A stretch of 64,000 nt of DNA, taken from positions 124,001 to 188,000 of the forward strand of contig NZ_JAYWTM010000001.1 in NCBI RefSeq assembly GCF_036016195.1, read 5' to 3'. A program made the translations under genes and the position numbers. Numbering within the stretch: the stretch's first letter is position 1; the number at the start of each line of letters is the position of its first letter. Positions 17,018-25,409 of this stretch are shown here, piece after piece. The notes beneath the pieces are model-generated. The model was not told the origin of the DNA, ran no database searches, and was given only the letters and a program-made list of their open reading frames with translations. This DNA is from Brenneria populi (GTDB lineage Bacteria; Pseudomonadota; Gammaproteobacteria; Enterobacterales; Enterobacteriaceae).

Positions 17018-17255
17018 ATTGCGGTGTAAACCAGTCGTCCGCGCTTTCCCAGGTCTCTTGCAACAGCTCGGAGATACGCTCTTTATCCTCTTTACTGCCG
17101 CCTAATACGCTCAGGTTATTGGCCGCCGCATAGCGAATCTGGATCGGGGTATCAGGGTAGTGTTGGTGAATTCGGTTGCCCAACTCATGGGTTAGCGCTT
17201 CAAGCGCGCCGGCGGGGAGAGGGGATGATTTTGCCAGAGTAATTTCGACACGCAT
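17016..17255 (-). CDS. dinI: DNA damage-inducible protein DinI
   Basis: 79 residues from the ATG at 17255 behind GGAGG; a longer in-frame start is unlikely because it would run through the LexA box. The sequence MRVEITLAKSSPLPAGALEAL and the end ISELLQETWESADDWF match E. coli DinI. DinI binds RecA filaments, stabilising them and modulating LexA and UmuD cleavage; the acidic C-terminal helix (QETWESADDW) mimics DNA. A LexA box lies 17 bp upstream of the start, and a repeat-derived terminator touches the stop codon. Confidence 0.97.
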   Translation of the reverse strand: MRVEITLAKSSPLPAGALEALTHELGNRIHQHYPDTPIQIRYAAANNLSVLGGSKEDKERISELLQETWESADDWFTPQ

Positions 17256-17271
17256 AATTGCCTCCATTGGT

Positions 17272-17291
17272 AACTGTGTATTTATACAGTT
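17272..17291 (-). promoter_or_regulatory. LexA (SOS) box of dinI
   Basis: AACTGTGTATTTATACAGTT contains CTGT-N8-ACAG, the LexA core, in the correct place between promoter and dinI start. SOS control of dinI is known in E. coli. Confidence 0.93.
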
Positions 17292-17316
17292 ACCAATGAA
17301 AAAGCACAAGCGCCGA

Positions 17317-17400
17317 TAAAAAATCGCCGAGAGCGATTTTCAACGCCGCTTGCGGAGGCCCGAAGGGGGACGGACAGGATGCCCGTCATAAAAAAATCGG
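17317..17400. repeat. Terminator-like repeat family, copy 3
   Basis: Read on the minus strand it contains CTTCGGGCCTCCGCAAGCGG, then CGTTGAAAATCGCTCTCGGC and a T run. The hairpin arms are AAAATCGC (17320-17327) and GCGATTTT (17333-17340). It lies after the pyrC stop and before the dinI promoter and may terminate pyrC. Confidence 0.7.
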
Positions 17401-17461
17401 CGCCCGACCCGTTCTCGGCGCGAAATCATGTTTCTGCCGCGGCGATACCAGGCGCTATCCG

Positions 17462-18505
17462 CTATCGAACGGACCAGTTAAGACGCTGTCCCGCCAGGAA
17501 GGGGACCACCGACTCATCGCCCATTGGGATCGCTTCCGGGAACGTCACCGGTTCGCGATGGAGTTCAATCCAGCCTTCATTAACCGGCAAGCCATAAAAA
17601 CGCGGGCCGTTTAACGAACAGAACGCTTCAAGTTTATCCAGCGCGCCCAGTTCATCAAAAACCGTCGCGTAGGCGCTCAAGGCCGCCTGGGCATTGAACA
17701 CGCCTGCGCAGCCGCAGCTGGATTCTTTTCTGTGTTTGGCATGGGGCGCGGAATCGGTGCCGAGGAAAAGTCGGTTACAGCCGCTGGCAACCGCCTCGCG
17801 CAGCGCCTGCTGGTGAATGTTTCTTTTGAGAATCGGCAGGCAGTACAGATGCGGGCGGACGCCGCCGACCAGCATATGGTTGCGGTTAAACATTAAGTGC
17901 TGCGGGGTGATGGTCGCGGCAAGATACTCATTGCCCGATACAATATAGCTCGCCGCCTCTTTGGTGGTGATGTGCTCGAATACCACTTTCAGCTCAGGGA
18001 AGCGTTGGCGCAGCGGCTCCATCACCGACTCGATGAAGCGGGCTTCTCGATCAAAAATATCGATTTCAGGATTGGTCACTTCGCCATGCACCAGCAGCGG
18101 CATGCCGATTTCCTGCATTTTTTCCAGTACGGGATAGATATTGGCGATGTCCGTTACGCCGTGGCTGGAGTTGGTGGTCGCATTCGCCGGGTATAATTTG
18201 GCGGCGGTAAACACGCCTTGTGTAAAGCCGCTGACGATTTCCGCGGCATCTAGCGAGTCGGTCAGATAACAGGTCATCAACGGTTGAAAATCATCCCCTG
18301 CGGGGAGCGCGGCCAGAATGCGCCGGCGATAAGCCGTGGCGCCCGCTACGCTGACGATCGGCGGCGTCAGATTCGGCATGACGATCGCCCGACCGAAAAA
18401 GCGGCTGGTGTACGGCAGGACGGTTTCAAGCATCCGATCGTCACGTAAATGGAGATGCCAATCGTCAGGACGGCGGATTTTTAGTGTACCTGGCAGTGCG
18501 GTCAT
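17462..18505 (-). CDS. pyrC: Dihydroorotase PyrC
   Basis: 347 residues from the ATG at 18505 (MTALPGTLKIRRPDDWHLHL), matching the E. coli start; GGAGC stands before it. The enzyme closes carbamoyl aspartate to dihydroorotate in pyrimidine synthesis. Zinc ligands are visible: HLHLRD (two histidines), the carbamylated lysine in FTAAKLYPANATTNS, His in LLVHGEVT, His in VVFEHITT, and Asp in LGTDSAPH. In E. coli, pyrC is controlled by start-site switching and a leader hairpin; the short leader here was not resolved. It is transcribed leftwards, opposite to the next gene. Confidence 0.98.
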   Translation of the reverse strand: MTALPGTLKIRRPDDWHLHLRDDRMLETVLPYTSRFFGRAIVMPNLTPPIVSVAGATAYRRRILAALPAGDDFQPLMTCYLTDSLDAAEIVSGFTQGVFTAAKLYPANATTNSSHGVTDIANIYPVLEKMQEIGMPLLVHGEVTNPEIDIFDREARFIESVMEPLRQRFPELKVVFEHITTKEAASYIVSGNEYLAATITPQHLMFNRNHMLVGGVRPHLYCLPILKRNIHQQALREAVASGCNRLFLGTDSAPHAKHRKESSCGCAGVFNAQAALSAYATVFDELGALDKLEAFCSLNGPRFYGLPVNEGWIELHREPVTFPEAIPMGDESVVPFLAGQRLNWSVR

Positions 18506-18708
18506 GAAATGTGCTCCAGCGGTCAGTAGAAAAACATCATCTGTCTGTGAGTCGGGATGATACGGCGGGGAGTAAGAATAAGTGCAAAGCATTTCGAATG
18601 CATCCGTTAGTTGATGAATGCCTGAAATTAACTACTATATCTATTACGGCTATTGGCATCTCATGCCTTAACTTTTGATCTTTAACTATAAATAATGGAA
18701 GGACTAAA

Positions 18709-18996
18709 ATGGAGATTCGTATCGTTGCCATCTTACGGGCAAAAGCTGAATTTATCGACGAAGTTACCGCCGCGGTGAAAGCGGCGGTGGCGCCGAGTCG
18801 TCAGGAAGCAGGGAATTTGCAGTACGATCTGCATGAAGAAATTGATAAGCCCGGCGCTTTTGTTTTCTTTGAGCGTTGGAAGAATCAGGCCGCGCTGACG
18901 GAGCACGAGCAGTCGTCGCACTTTCAACGCTTGATTTCCAGCCTGGAAGGTAAGACTGACGAATCGACGATCAAACTGATGAAATTCCTGGGCTGA
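18709..18996 (+). CDS. ABM-domain (putative quinol monooxygenase) protein
   Basis: 95 residues forming one antibiotic-biosynthesis-monooxygenase domain: MEIRIVAILRAKAEFIDEV, a beta-hairpin with LQYDLHEEIDKPGAFVFFER (the typical ExW/ERW region) and HEQSSHFQRL. Such proteins are dimeric ferredoxin-like barrels; some, like YgiN, oxidise quinols without cofactors. A good ribosome site (GGAAGGAC) precedes the ATG. It lies alone between pyrC and rne, where E. coli has the flg cluster and several other genes. A strong terminator follows. Confidence 0.85.
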   Translation: MEIRIVAILRAKAEFIDEVTAAVKAAVAPSRQEAGNLQYDLHEEIDKPGAFVFFERWKNQAALTEHEQSSHFQRLISSLEGKTDESTIKLMKFLG

Positions 18997-19030
18997 TAAA
19001 AACCCACCGGGCGGACGTTAATGCCCATAT

Positions 19031-19060
19031 AAAAACACCCGCCAAACGGCGGGTGTTTTT
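19031..19060. terminator. Bidirectional terminator between the ABM gene and rne
   Basis: A perfect 13-bp stem: AAAAACACCCGCC (19031-19043) with GGCGGGTGTTTTT (19048-19060), loop AAAC. It serves both convergent transcripts, the ABM gene and rne (which ends at 19083). Confidence 0.93.
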
Positions 19061-19082
19061 GCTTACTGTCGCTGAACGCGGA

Positions 19083-22000
19083 TTATTCGCCAACGGCCCC
19101 CGGCTTGGCTGCCGGCGCCGTGGCCTGGTTAACGGCCGCGTGGCCTCCGGCCGAACCTTTGCCGTCAAACTGATAGACGGGACGCTGCCAGTCGCTTTGG
19201 CGTACCGGCTCCGGTTGATAATCCGGCGCCGGCGCTTTCGTCATCGGCGCGGCGGCGTGGAACTTATAGCGCGGCTGCGCCGTCGCCGTTTCTGTCGGTT
19301 GAGCCGGCGCGGCCGGTTTTTCCTCAGGCGCGGCCTCTACCGGCTGAGGCGCGATCGCCTCGGGCTCCTTGGCGCTCTCCTCGGCAACAGCTGCGCTTGC
19401 TACAACAGCCTCATCATCGTCTGCTTCGACAGCCTCGTCAGCGTCATCGTCTGTGTTGTCAACGTCAGCGACCGCTTCGACAGCTTCATCAACCGCTCCG
19501 ACGACTTCATCGCCTGCGTCGATAACTTCATCAACCGCGTCGACGACTTCATCGACCTCATCGCTTTCTCCGTAGGCCCGCTCCTCGACGAGGATTGATG
19601 GGATGGCGTCGGCCTCGGTTTTCGTCTCGACAATCTCATCAGCGGCGGAGGCCTCGACCGCGGCCGCCGTCTCGCCGACGACGTCGGTTTTTTCAACCTG
19701 CGCGGTTTCCTGCGCCGGTTGCGTTACCGATGTTTCCTGCGGCGCGGCGGCGGCGTTATCCTGGACAACCGCCGTTTCCGGCAGGACGGCCGGCTGGTTC
19801 GGCGCGGCGTTATTTTCCGCCTGTTGCTGCTCTTCAAGCTGCTCCAGAGACTGGTATTGGGCGATGGGATAGTTGATCCAAACCTTGCCCGATGCCAGTT
19901 CCGGCGCGGCGGCGGCATATTCCACCGGCATCGGCGATTGCGACGGATACCGCTCATCGCGATAACGGCGACGGCGCTGGCCGCTGACGCGCAGATGGCG
20001 CGGCGAACGGCGGGAACGACGCGGCATCCCGCCGTTTTCGCTATTCGCGCCCTTGTTCGCATCGGCGGCTTGCGTATTTTCCGTTTCGCTCTGGTCAAGC
20101 GGCGTAACGGCTGCGTCATCCAGCGGTTTAACCTGCGTGGAGGCTTCCGCTAGCGCCGGAACCCGCGCGTCGGCGTCATCCTGGCGCGCGTTTTCAGACT
20201 GGACGCGCACTTTCTGCGCCAGTTGGCGACGCTGGCGGCGCTGCGCTACCGGAGCCGGTTTCTCCTGCTCGGTCGCGTCGTCGTCGGCTTCGGCCGCTAC
20301 GATATTTTGCGTTTTCGCTTCCTGCGCGGACTGACGCTTATCGTCCTGCCGGCGACGCTGACGCGGTTCGCGACGCGGCTGTTCGTCGACGGCGGTTTTT
20401 TCGCTATCCTCAACCGCGCGAGCTTCCGGCGCGGTTTCGCTGTTCTGGCGTTTATTGCGGCGCTGCTCTTCACGCGTCTCCCGACCGTCGCGTGAATTAC
20501 GATCGCGGCGATTGTTATTCTGCCGGCGGGTATTGCGGCGTTCCTGACGCTGCCCCTCGCCGGCCTCGGCGGACTCGGTTTTCTTCTCCTCGCTCTGTTC
20601 GGCGACGGCTGCGGACGGCTCGGAAGCGAAAATGCCTTTCAGCGCCCCCAGGAAACGGCTGACGAGCCCCGGCTGCGCCGGCTCGGCCGCCGTGACAGGC
20701 GCCGTTTTTCCCTCGTCCGGCGCTTTATTCTCCGCCGGCATGCTCGGCATGCTGAAAGCCGTTAAGGCAGGCTGCTCCGGCTGTTTACGTTCGACAACCT
20801 GCTCTTCCTGCAACTGCTGCGCCTCGGTTTCCAGCAGTTGCGGCAGCAGGTAGCTGAGCGTCGGTTTTTCCTCGCCTTTGCGCACGCGCACCACGGAGTA
20901 GTGCGGCGTCTGCATACCGTCATGGGGAACGATAATGGCGCGAACGCCGCCCTGACGGGTTTCGATGGCGTTGACCGCGTCGCGTTTTTCATTCAGCAGG
21001 TAAGACGCAATCTGCACGGGAACGATGGCATGAACTTCTTTGGTGTTCTCTTTCAGCGCCTCTTCTTCGATGAGGCGCAGAATAGACAGCGAAAGCGATT
21101 CATTGTCGCGCACGGTACCGGTGCCGCCGCAGCGAGGGCAAACATGGTGGCTTGACTCGCCCAGCGACGGGCTAAGGCGCTGGCGGGACATTTCCAACAG
21201 GCCGAAACGGGAAATCCGGCCAATCTGAATGCGCGCGCGATCCTGGCGAACGGAGTCGCGCAGACGGTTTTCAACTTCGCGCTGGTGGCGAACCGGCGTC
21301 ATGTCGATAAAATCGATAACGATCAGACCGCCCAGGTCGCGCAGCCGCAGTTGGCGGGCGATTTCATCGGCCGCTTCCAGGTTGGTGTTGAACGCGGTTT
21401 CTTCGATATCGCCGCCGCGGGTCGCGCGCGCCGAGTTGATATCAATCGCCGTCAGCGCTTCGGTGGTGTCGATAACGATAGAACCGCCGGAGGGCAGGCG
21501 CACTTCGCGTTGGAACGCGGATTCAATCTGGGATTCAATCTGATAGTGGCTGAACAGCGGGATCTCACCGCTATAAAGCTTGATTTTGCTGTTGAAATCC
21601 GGGCGGCCAAGCGCGGAAATATGCTCTTTCGCCAGATCGAGGATCTTGGGATTATCGATCAGAATTTCACCGATATCCGGGCGTAGATAATCACGGAAGG
21701 CGCGCACGATGACGTTGCTTTCCTGGTGGATCAGAAAGGGCGCCGAGCGGCCTTCAGCCGCTTTCTTGATGGCTTCCCAGTGTTTCAGGCGAAAAGCCAA
21801 ATCCCATTGCAAGGCTTCGGCGGATTTGCCGACCCCCGCGGTACGGACAATCAGCCCCATGCCGTCGGGCAACTGTAAAGAGGCCAGGGCTTCTTTCAGT
21901 TCGGTGCGGTCATCGCCCTCGATACGGCGCGAAATGCCGCCGGCGCGGGGGTTGTTCGGCATAAGAACCAAATAACTGCCGGCCAGGCTGATAAACGTTG

Positions 22001-22349
22001 TCAGCGCTGCGCCTTTATTGCCGCGCTCTTCTTTATCCACCTGAACAATGACCTCCTGGCCTTCGCGCAAAACATCTTTGATGTTGGGGCGGCCGTGGGA
22101 GGAGTAGCTGCTGGGGAAATATTCGCGAGCGATTTCTTTGAGAGGGAGAAAACCGTGTCTTTCGGCGCCGTAGTCAACAAAAGCGGCTTCCAGACTGGGT
22201 TCGATACGCGTGATTTTACCTTTGTAGATATTCGCTTTCTTCTGCTCATGACCCGGACTTTCGATATCCAGATCATACAGCCGTTGACCATCGACCAAGG
22301 CAACACGCAACTCTTCCTGTTGAGTCGCGTTAATCAACATTCTCTTCAT
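19083..22349 (-). CDS. rne: Ribonuclease E
   Basis: 1088 residues (E. coli 1061). The N-terminal half (about 1-520) holds an S1 domain, the 5'-monophosphate sensor, the DNase I-like catalytic part with the two metal-binding aspartates (VIDTTEALTAIDINSA; GLIVIDFIDM) and the Zn-link CPRCGGTGTV. The C-terminal half is disordered: a short membrane-targeting helix (LVSRFLGALKGIF), two arginine-rich RNA-binding parts (about 600-660 and 830-860), a helicase/enolase-binding region including SGKVWINYPIAQ, and a conserved C-terminal PNPase-binding piece (APMTKAPAPDYQPEP). It organises the RNA degradosome. An unusual acidic heptad-like tract lies at about residues 920-980. Confidence 0.98.
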   Translation of the reverse strand: MKRMLINATQQEELRVALVDGQRLYDLDIESPGHEQKKANIYKGKITRIEPSLEAAFVDYGAERHGFLPLKEIAREYFPSSYSSHGRPNIKDVLREGQEVIVQVDKEERGNKGAALTTFISLAGSYLVLMPNNPRAGGISRRIEGDDRTELKEALASLQLPDGMGLIVRTAGVGKSAEALQWDLAFRLKHWEAIKKAAEGRSAPFLIHQESNVIVRAFRDYLRPDIGEILIDNPKILDLAKEHISALGRPDFNSKIKLYSGEIPLFSHYQIESQIESAFQREVRLPSGGSIVIDTTEALTAIDINSARATRGGDIEETAFNTNLEAADEIARQLRLRDLGGLIVIDFIDMTPVRHQREVENRLRDSVRQDRARIQIGRISRFGLLEMSRQRLSPSLGESSHHVCPRCGGTGTVRDNESLSLSILRLIEEEALKENTKEVHAIVPVQIASYLLNEKRDAVNAIETRQGGVRAIIVPHDGMQTPHYSVVRVRKGEEKPTLSYLLPQLLETEAQQLQEEQVVERKQPEQPALTAFSMPSMPAENKAPDEGKTAPVTAAEPAQPGLVSRFLGALKGIFASEPSAAVAEQSEEKKTESAEAGEGQRQERRNTRRQNNNRRDRNSRDGRETREEQRRNKRQNSETAPEARAVEDSEKTAVDEQPRREPRQRRRQDDKRQSAQEAKTQNIVAAEADDDATEQEKPAPVAQRRQRRQLAQKVRVQSENARQDDADARVPALAEASTQVKPLDDAAVTPLDQSETENTQAADANKGANSENGGMPRRSRRSPRHLRVSGQRRRRYRDERYPSQSPMPVEYAAAAPELASGKVWINYPIAQYQSLEQLEEQQQAENNAAPNQPAVLPETAVVQDNAAAAPQETSVTQPAQETAQVEKTDVVGETAAAVEASAADEIVETKTEADAIPSILVEERAYGESDEVDEVVDAVDEVIDAGDEVVGAVDEAVEAVADVDNTDDDADEAVEADDDEAVVASAAVAEESAKEPEAIAPQPVEAAPEEKPAAPAQPTETATAQPRYKFHAAAPMTKAPAPDYQPEPVRQSDWQRPVYQFDGKGSAGGHAAVNQATAPAAKPGAVGE
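19479..19562. repeat. Tandem 21-bp repeat inside rne
   Basis: Four head-to-tail 21-base units, each resembling GACNACTTCATCNNCNNCGTC on the plus strand, at 19479-19499, 19500-19520, 19521-19541 and 19542-19562. They encode a repeated acidic VDEVVDA-like heptad in the disordered tail of RNase E. Confidence 0.8.
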
Positions 22350-22928
22350 CTTTAACTTACTCGTTATTTTTACTTACATTATTGATAGAGCTGCGGACAA
22401 AGAACCGCATGACCGGAGTGAACCGATGGCCTCGTGGCTTATCGCAAGGACGTCAACCTCCCGGTTGTCGCCTGCATAGAGACGCATGTTTCGGTAGCCT
22501 GTGTTTCCTGATGGAAAACAGCGCATTTACTGGGGGAACAGCTTCTGAAGAATGTCGCCAGATCTGATTCCATTTGCCGGCCAAGCTGCAATCCGCAGCC
22601 CGCTAACTGCTTGATATCACATTACGTCTTACGCCATTGCTGCGTTTGTGTGTCATCAGGCAAACTTAATAATTCCGCAATTTCCTTGTCTTAATGGAAA
22701 TCAGCGCGGAAAACACGAAAAGCATTATTCCATTGCTGACACGGTTATAGCAAGGTTACTTTGCCTGTCATATAAAGATAGTTGTGCTGCCGCTCGCTAA
22801 ATTGTCGGCGGTTAAGACCGAATTCGGCGAAACCCGTAGCTGTAACAATATCTTCATAGGCCAGACTCACAGTTAAGCACAGAAAAAGAAGTGGCGCTAT
22901 CCGACCGCTCTATTTAGAATCGCGCATC
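22350..22928 (-). promoter_or_regulatory. Long rne leader and divergent rluC promoter region
   Basis: About 580 bases separate rne from the divergent rluC. In E. coli rne has a leader of about 360 nt whose stem-loops let RNase E bind and shorten its own mRNA (rne5). The position and length here fit such a leader (roughly 22350-22750), and several GC-rich stems can be drawn, but I did not verify the fold. No open frame is convincing. The rluC promoter should lie in the last 150 bases. Confidence 0.55.
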
Positions 22929-23885
22929 ATGAAAACAGACAACCCCTCAGTACAATTTGTAACCATATCCGCCGATGAGGCGGGACAACGCATTGACAAT
23001 TTTTTGCATGCCCGTTTAAAAGGCGTGCCTAAAAGCATGGTTTACCGCATCTTGCGCAAAGGCGAGGTAAGGGTAAATAAAAAACGGGTAAAGCCCGAAT
23101 ACAAGCTGCTCGACCAAGATGAAGTCCGCATCCCGCCGGTGCGCCAGGCCGAGCGCGACGCGCCGCCGGTTTCCGCCAGTCTGGGTAAAGTCGCCGCGTT
23201 GGCGGAGTGCATCATCTACGAAGACGATTATATTCTGGTGCTCAATAAGCCTTCGGGTACGGCGGTGCACGGCGGCAGCGGCCTGAGTTTCGGCGTGATC
23301 GAAGGGCTGCGCGCGCTGCGTCCCGAGGCGCGCTTTCTCGAACTGGTGCACCGCCTCGATCGCGATACGTCCGGCGTGCTGCTGGTGGCCAAGAAGCGTT
23401 CCGCATTGCGTTCCCTGCACGAACAGCTGCGACTTAAGGGCATGCAGAAGGATTATCTGGCGCTGGTGCGGGGAAACTGGCCGTCGCATTGCAAATCCGT
23501 ACAGGCGCCGCTACTGAAAAATATTTTGCAGAGCGGCGAACGTATCGTTCGCGTCAACAGCGAGGGCAAGCCTTCGGAGACGCGCTTTAAAGTGGAAGAG
23601 CGTTTCGAGATGGCAACGCTGGTTCGCGCCAGTCCGGTAACGGGCAGAACGCATCAGATCCGCGTCCATACGTTACACGCCGGCCATCCGATCGCCTTCG
23701 ACGACCGCTACGGCGATCGCGGTTTTGACGGCCAGTTGGCGGAAACCGGATTGAGCCGCCTGTTTTTACACGCGCAGGCGTTACGCTTCGAGCACCCCAA
23801 TACCGGGGAAACGCTGCGCATCGAAGCGCCCCTGGACGACCAACTGCGCCATTGCCTGAAAGTGTTGCGTAACGCGAAAGGGTAG
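22929..23885 (+). CDS. rluC: 23S rRNA pseudouridine synthase RluC
   Basis: 318 residues, like E. coli RluC (319) throughout. An N-terminal S4 RNA-binding domain (about 15-75: QRIDNFLHARLKGVPKSMVY) is followed by the RluA-type catalytic domain with the active-site motif HRLDRDTSGVLLVAKK; Asp in HRLDRD is the catalytic residue. It makes pseudouridines 955, 2504 and 2580 in 23S rRNA (E. coli numbering). It is read divergently from rne, an arrangement conserved in enterobacteria. Confidence 0.98.
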   Translation: MKTDNPSVQFVTISADEAGQRIDNFLHARLKGVPKSMVYRILRKGEVRVNKKRVKPEYKLLDQDEVRIPPVRQAERDAPPVSASLGKVAALAECIIYEDDYILVLNKPSGTAVHGGSGLSFGVIEGLRALRPEARFLELVHRLDRDTSGVLLVAKKRSALRSLHEQLRLKGMQKDYLALVRGNWPSHCKSVQAPLLKNILQSGERIVRVNSEGKPSETRFKVEERFEMATLVRASPVTGRTHQIRVHTLHAGHPIAFDDRYGDRGFDGQLAETGLSRLFLHAQALRFEHPNTGETLRIEAPLDDQLRHCLKVLRNAKG

Positions 23886-23928
23886 TCCTCCGCCTTAGCG
23901 GGGTACCGGATGCCGGGTATCCCGCGGT

Positions 23929-24531
23929 TCACTCTCTCGTCAGCGGATTTCTCGTCAGCGGATTGATGTGCTCCGCCCGCAGCATTTGCGCCAGCGCAAT
24001 CAACGGCAGGCCGACAAGCGTATTGGGATCCCGTCCCGATAATTTATCAAATAGTGTAATCCCCAACCCTTCGCTTTTAAAACTGCCGGCGCAATTCCAG
24101 GGCTGCTCTTGGTCAAGGTATCCCTCAATCTCCGCCTGCGTCAGGCAGCGGAAATGGACGTCGAACGGTTCAACAAGGCATTGCAGCCGCTGGCTGGCGC
24201 TATTAAACAGCGCCAATCCGCTAAAGAAAGTGACGCGCCGTCCACTCGCCTGCCGCAATTGCCGCACCGCATTCTCCTTATTATGCGGTTTCCCGGCGAT
24301 GGCGCCGTTTAATACGCACACCTGATCGCCGCCGATAATCAAATGGCGGGGATAGCGCGCCGCCAGGGCGCGCGCTTTGCTTTCAGCCAGCCTGGCCACC
24401 AGCGCCGTCGCGTCTTCGCCGGGCAGGGGCGTCTCATCCACCTCGGGAGCGGCGCAGATAAAAGGCAGATTGAGCTTTGCCAGCAGCGACTTACGATAGG
24501 GCGACGTGGAAGCGAGAACGATCTGATACAT
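23929..24531 (-). CDS. yceF: Maf-type nucleotide pyrophosphatase YceF
   Basis: 200 residues from the ATG at 24531 (MYQIVLASTSPYRKSLLAKL). The Maf signatures are SxSPYRK at the start, VDET, SKARALA and GGDQVCVLNG. In E. coli YceF hydrolyses 7-methyl-GTP. The C-terminus is slightly longer than usual because NPLTR is repeated (INPLTRNPLTRE), caused by a 15-base tandem duplication around 23937-23966. It lies opposite to, and between, rluC and yceD, as in E. coli. Confidence 0.96.
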   Translation of the reverse strand: MYQIVLASTSPYRKSLLAKLNLPFICAAPEVDETPLPGEDATALVARLAESKARALAARYPRHLIIGGDQVCVLNGAIAGKPHNKENAVRQLRQASGRRVTFFSGLALFNSASQRLQCLVEPFDVHFRCLTQAEIEGYLDQEQPWNCAGSFKSEGLGITLFDKLSGRDPNTLVGLPLIALAQMLRAEHINPLTRNPLTRE

Positions 24532-24671
24532 AATTTTTTTATAAACCGTAGCGTAATAATACAAGGCATTTTAAACTGTGTGCCGCTCTGGAAGCGAATA
24601 TTGGTGAAAGGTGGTGCTTCGCTGCCTTTTTCTTTGACTCTATGTCGTTACGACGTTAATATGCGCGCCCT

Positions 24672-25193
24672 ATGCAAAAGGTAAAATTACCCTTAACCCT
24701 TGATGCGGTTCGTACTGCTCAAAAGCGTCTAGATTACGTTGGTATTTATACGCCCGAGCAGGTAACGCGAGTTGCCGAATCAGTGGTGAGTGTGGACAGT
24801 GATGTTCAGGCTTCTTTGTCTTTCAATATCGATAACCAGCGCCTGGCGGTGATTAACGGTAACGCGGACGTTTCGGTCACATTAATGTGCCAACGCTGCG
24901 GAAAGCCATTTGGGCATCAGGTTCATGCGACATTTTGTTTTAGCCCGGTCATCAATGATGAACAGGCCGAAGCTTTACCGGAGGCGTATGAGCCGATCGA
25001 AGTTGATGAGTTTGGCGAAGTCGATCTGCTGGCCATGGTGGAAGATGAAATCATTCTGACTCTGCCAATCGCACCGGTACATGATTCTGAACACTGTGAA
25101 GTGTCCGAAGCGGACATGGTGTTCGGCGAACTGCCTGCCGAGGCGGAAAAACCGAACCCGTTTGCCGTATTAGCCAGTTTAAAGCGTAAGTAA
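24672..25193 (+). CDS. yceD: DUF177 protein YceD (large ribosomal RNA accumulation protein)
   Basis: 173 residues, the E. coli length, with conserved ends (MQKVKLPLTLDAVRTAQKRL; PNPFAVLASLKRK) and the cysteine pair CQRCGKPF. YceD/DUF177 is required for normal 23S rRNA accumulation in bacteria and plants. It is 16 bases upstream of rpmF and heads the yceD-rpmF-plsX-fab cluster. Confidence 0.97.
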   Translation: MQKVKLPLTLDAVRTAQKRLDYVGIYTPEQVTRVAESVVSVDSDVQASLSFNIDNQRLAVINGNADVSVTLMCQRCGKPFGHQVHATFCFSPVINDEQAEALPEAYEPIEVDEFGEVDLLAMVEDEIILTLPIAPVHDSEHCEVSEADMVFGELPAEAEKPNPFAVLASLKRK

Positions 25194-25209
25194 TTAAGGA
25201 GTAAGGTCC

Positions 25210-25380
25210 ATGGCCGTACAACAGAACAAACCCACTCGTTCCAAACGTGGTATGCGTCGCGCTCACGATGCGCTGACCACGTCTTCCGTATCCGTAGATA
25301 AAGTTTCCGGCGAAACTCACCTGCGTCACCACATCACTGCGGACGGTTACTACCGCGGTCGCAAGGTTATTGCCAAGTAA
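25210..25380 (+). CDS. rpmF: 50S ribosomal protein L32
   Basis: 56 residues starting MAVQQNKPTRSKRGMRRAHD and ending RGRKVIAK. This is the short enterobacterial L32, of the type lacking the zinc-binding cysteines seen in some other bacteria. The frame was read by eye from 25210, with AAGGAG before it. It lies between yceD and plsX, linking ribosome assembly with membrane lipid synthesis. Confidence 0.98.
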   Translation: MAVQQNKPTRSKRGMRRAHDALTTSSVSVDKVSGETHLRHHITADGYYRGRKVIAK

Positions 25381-25409
25381 TTCTTACGAATTATCAGCAA
25401 GGCAATACT

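Noticed and set aside
19053..19598. A 181-codon plus-strand frame with repeated serine/valine-rich parts
   Set aside because: Mirror frame of the rne tail; it begins inside the terminator.
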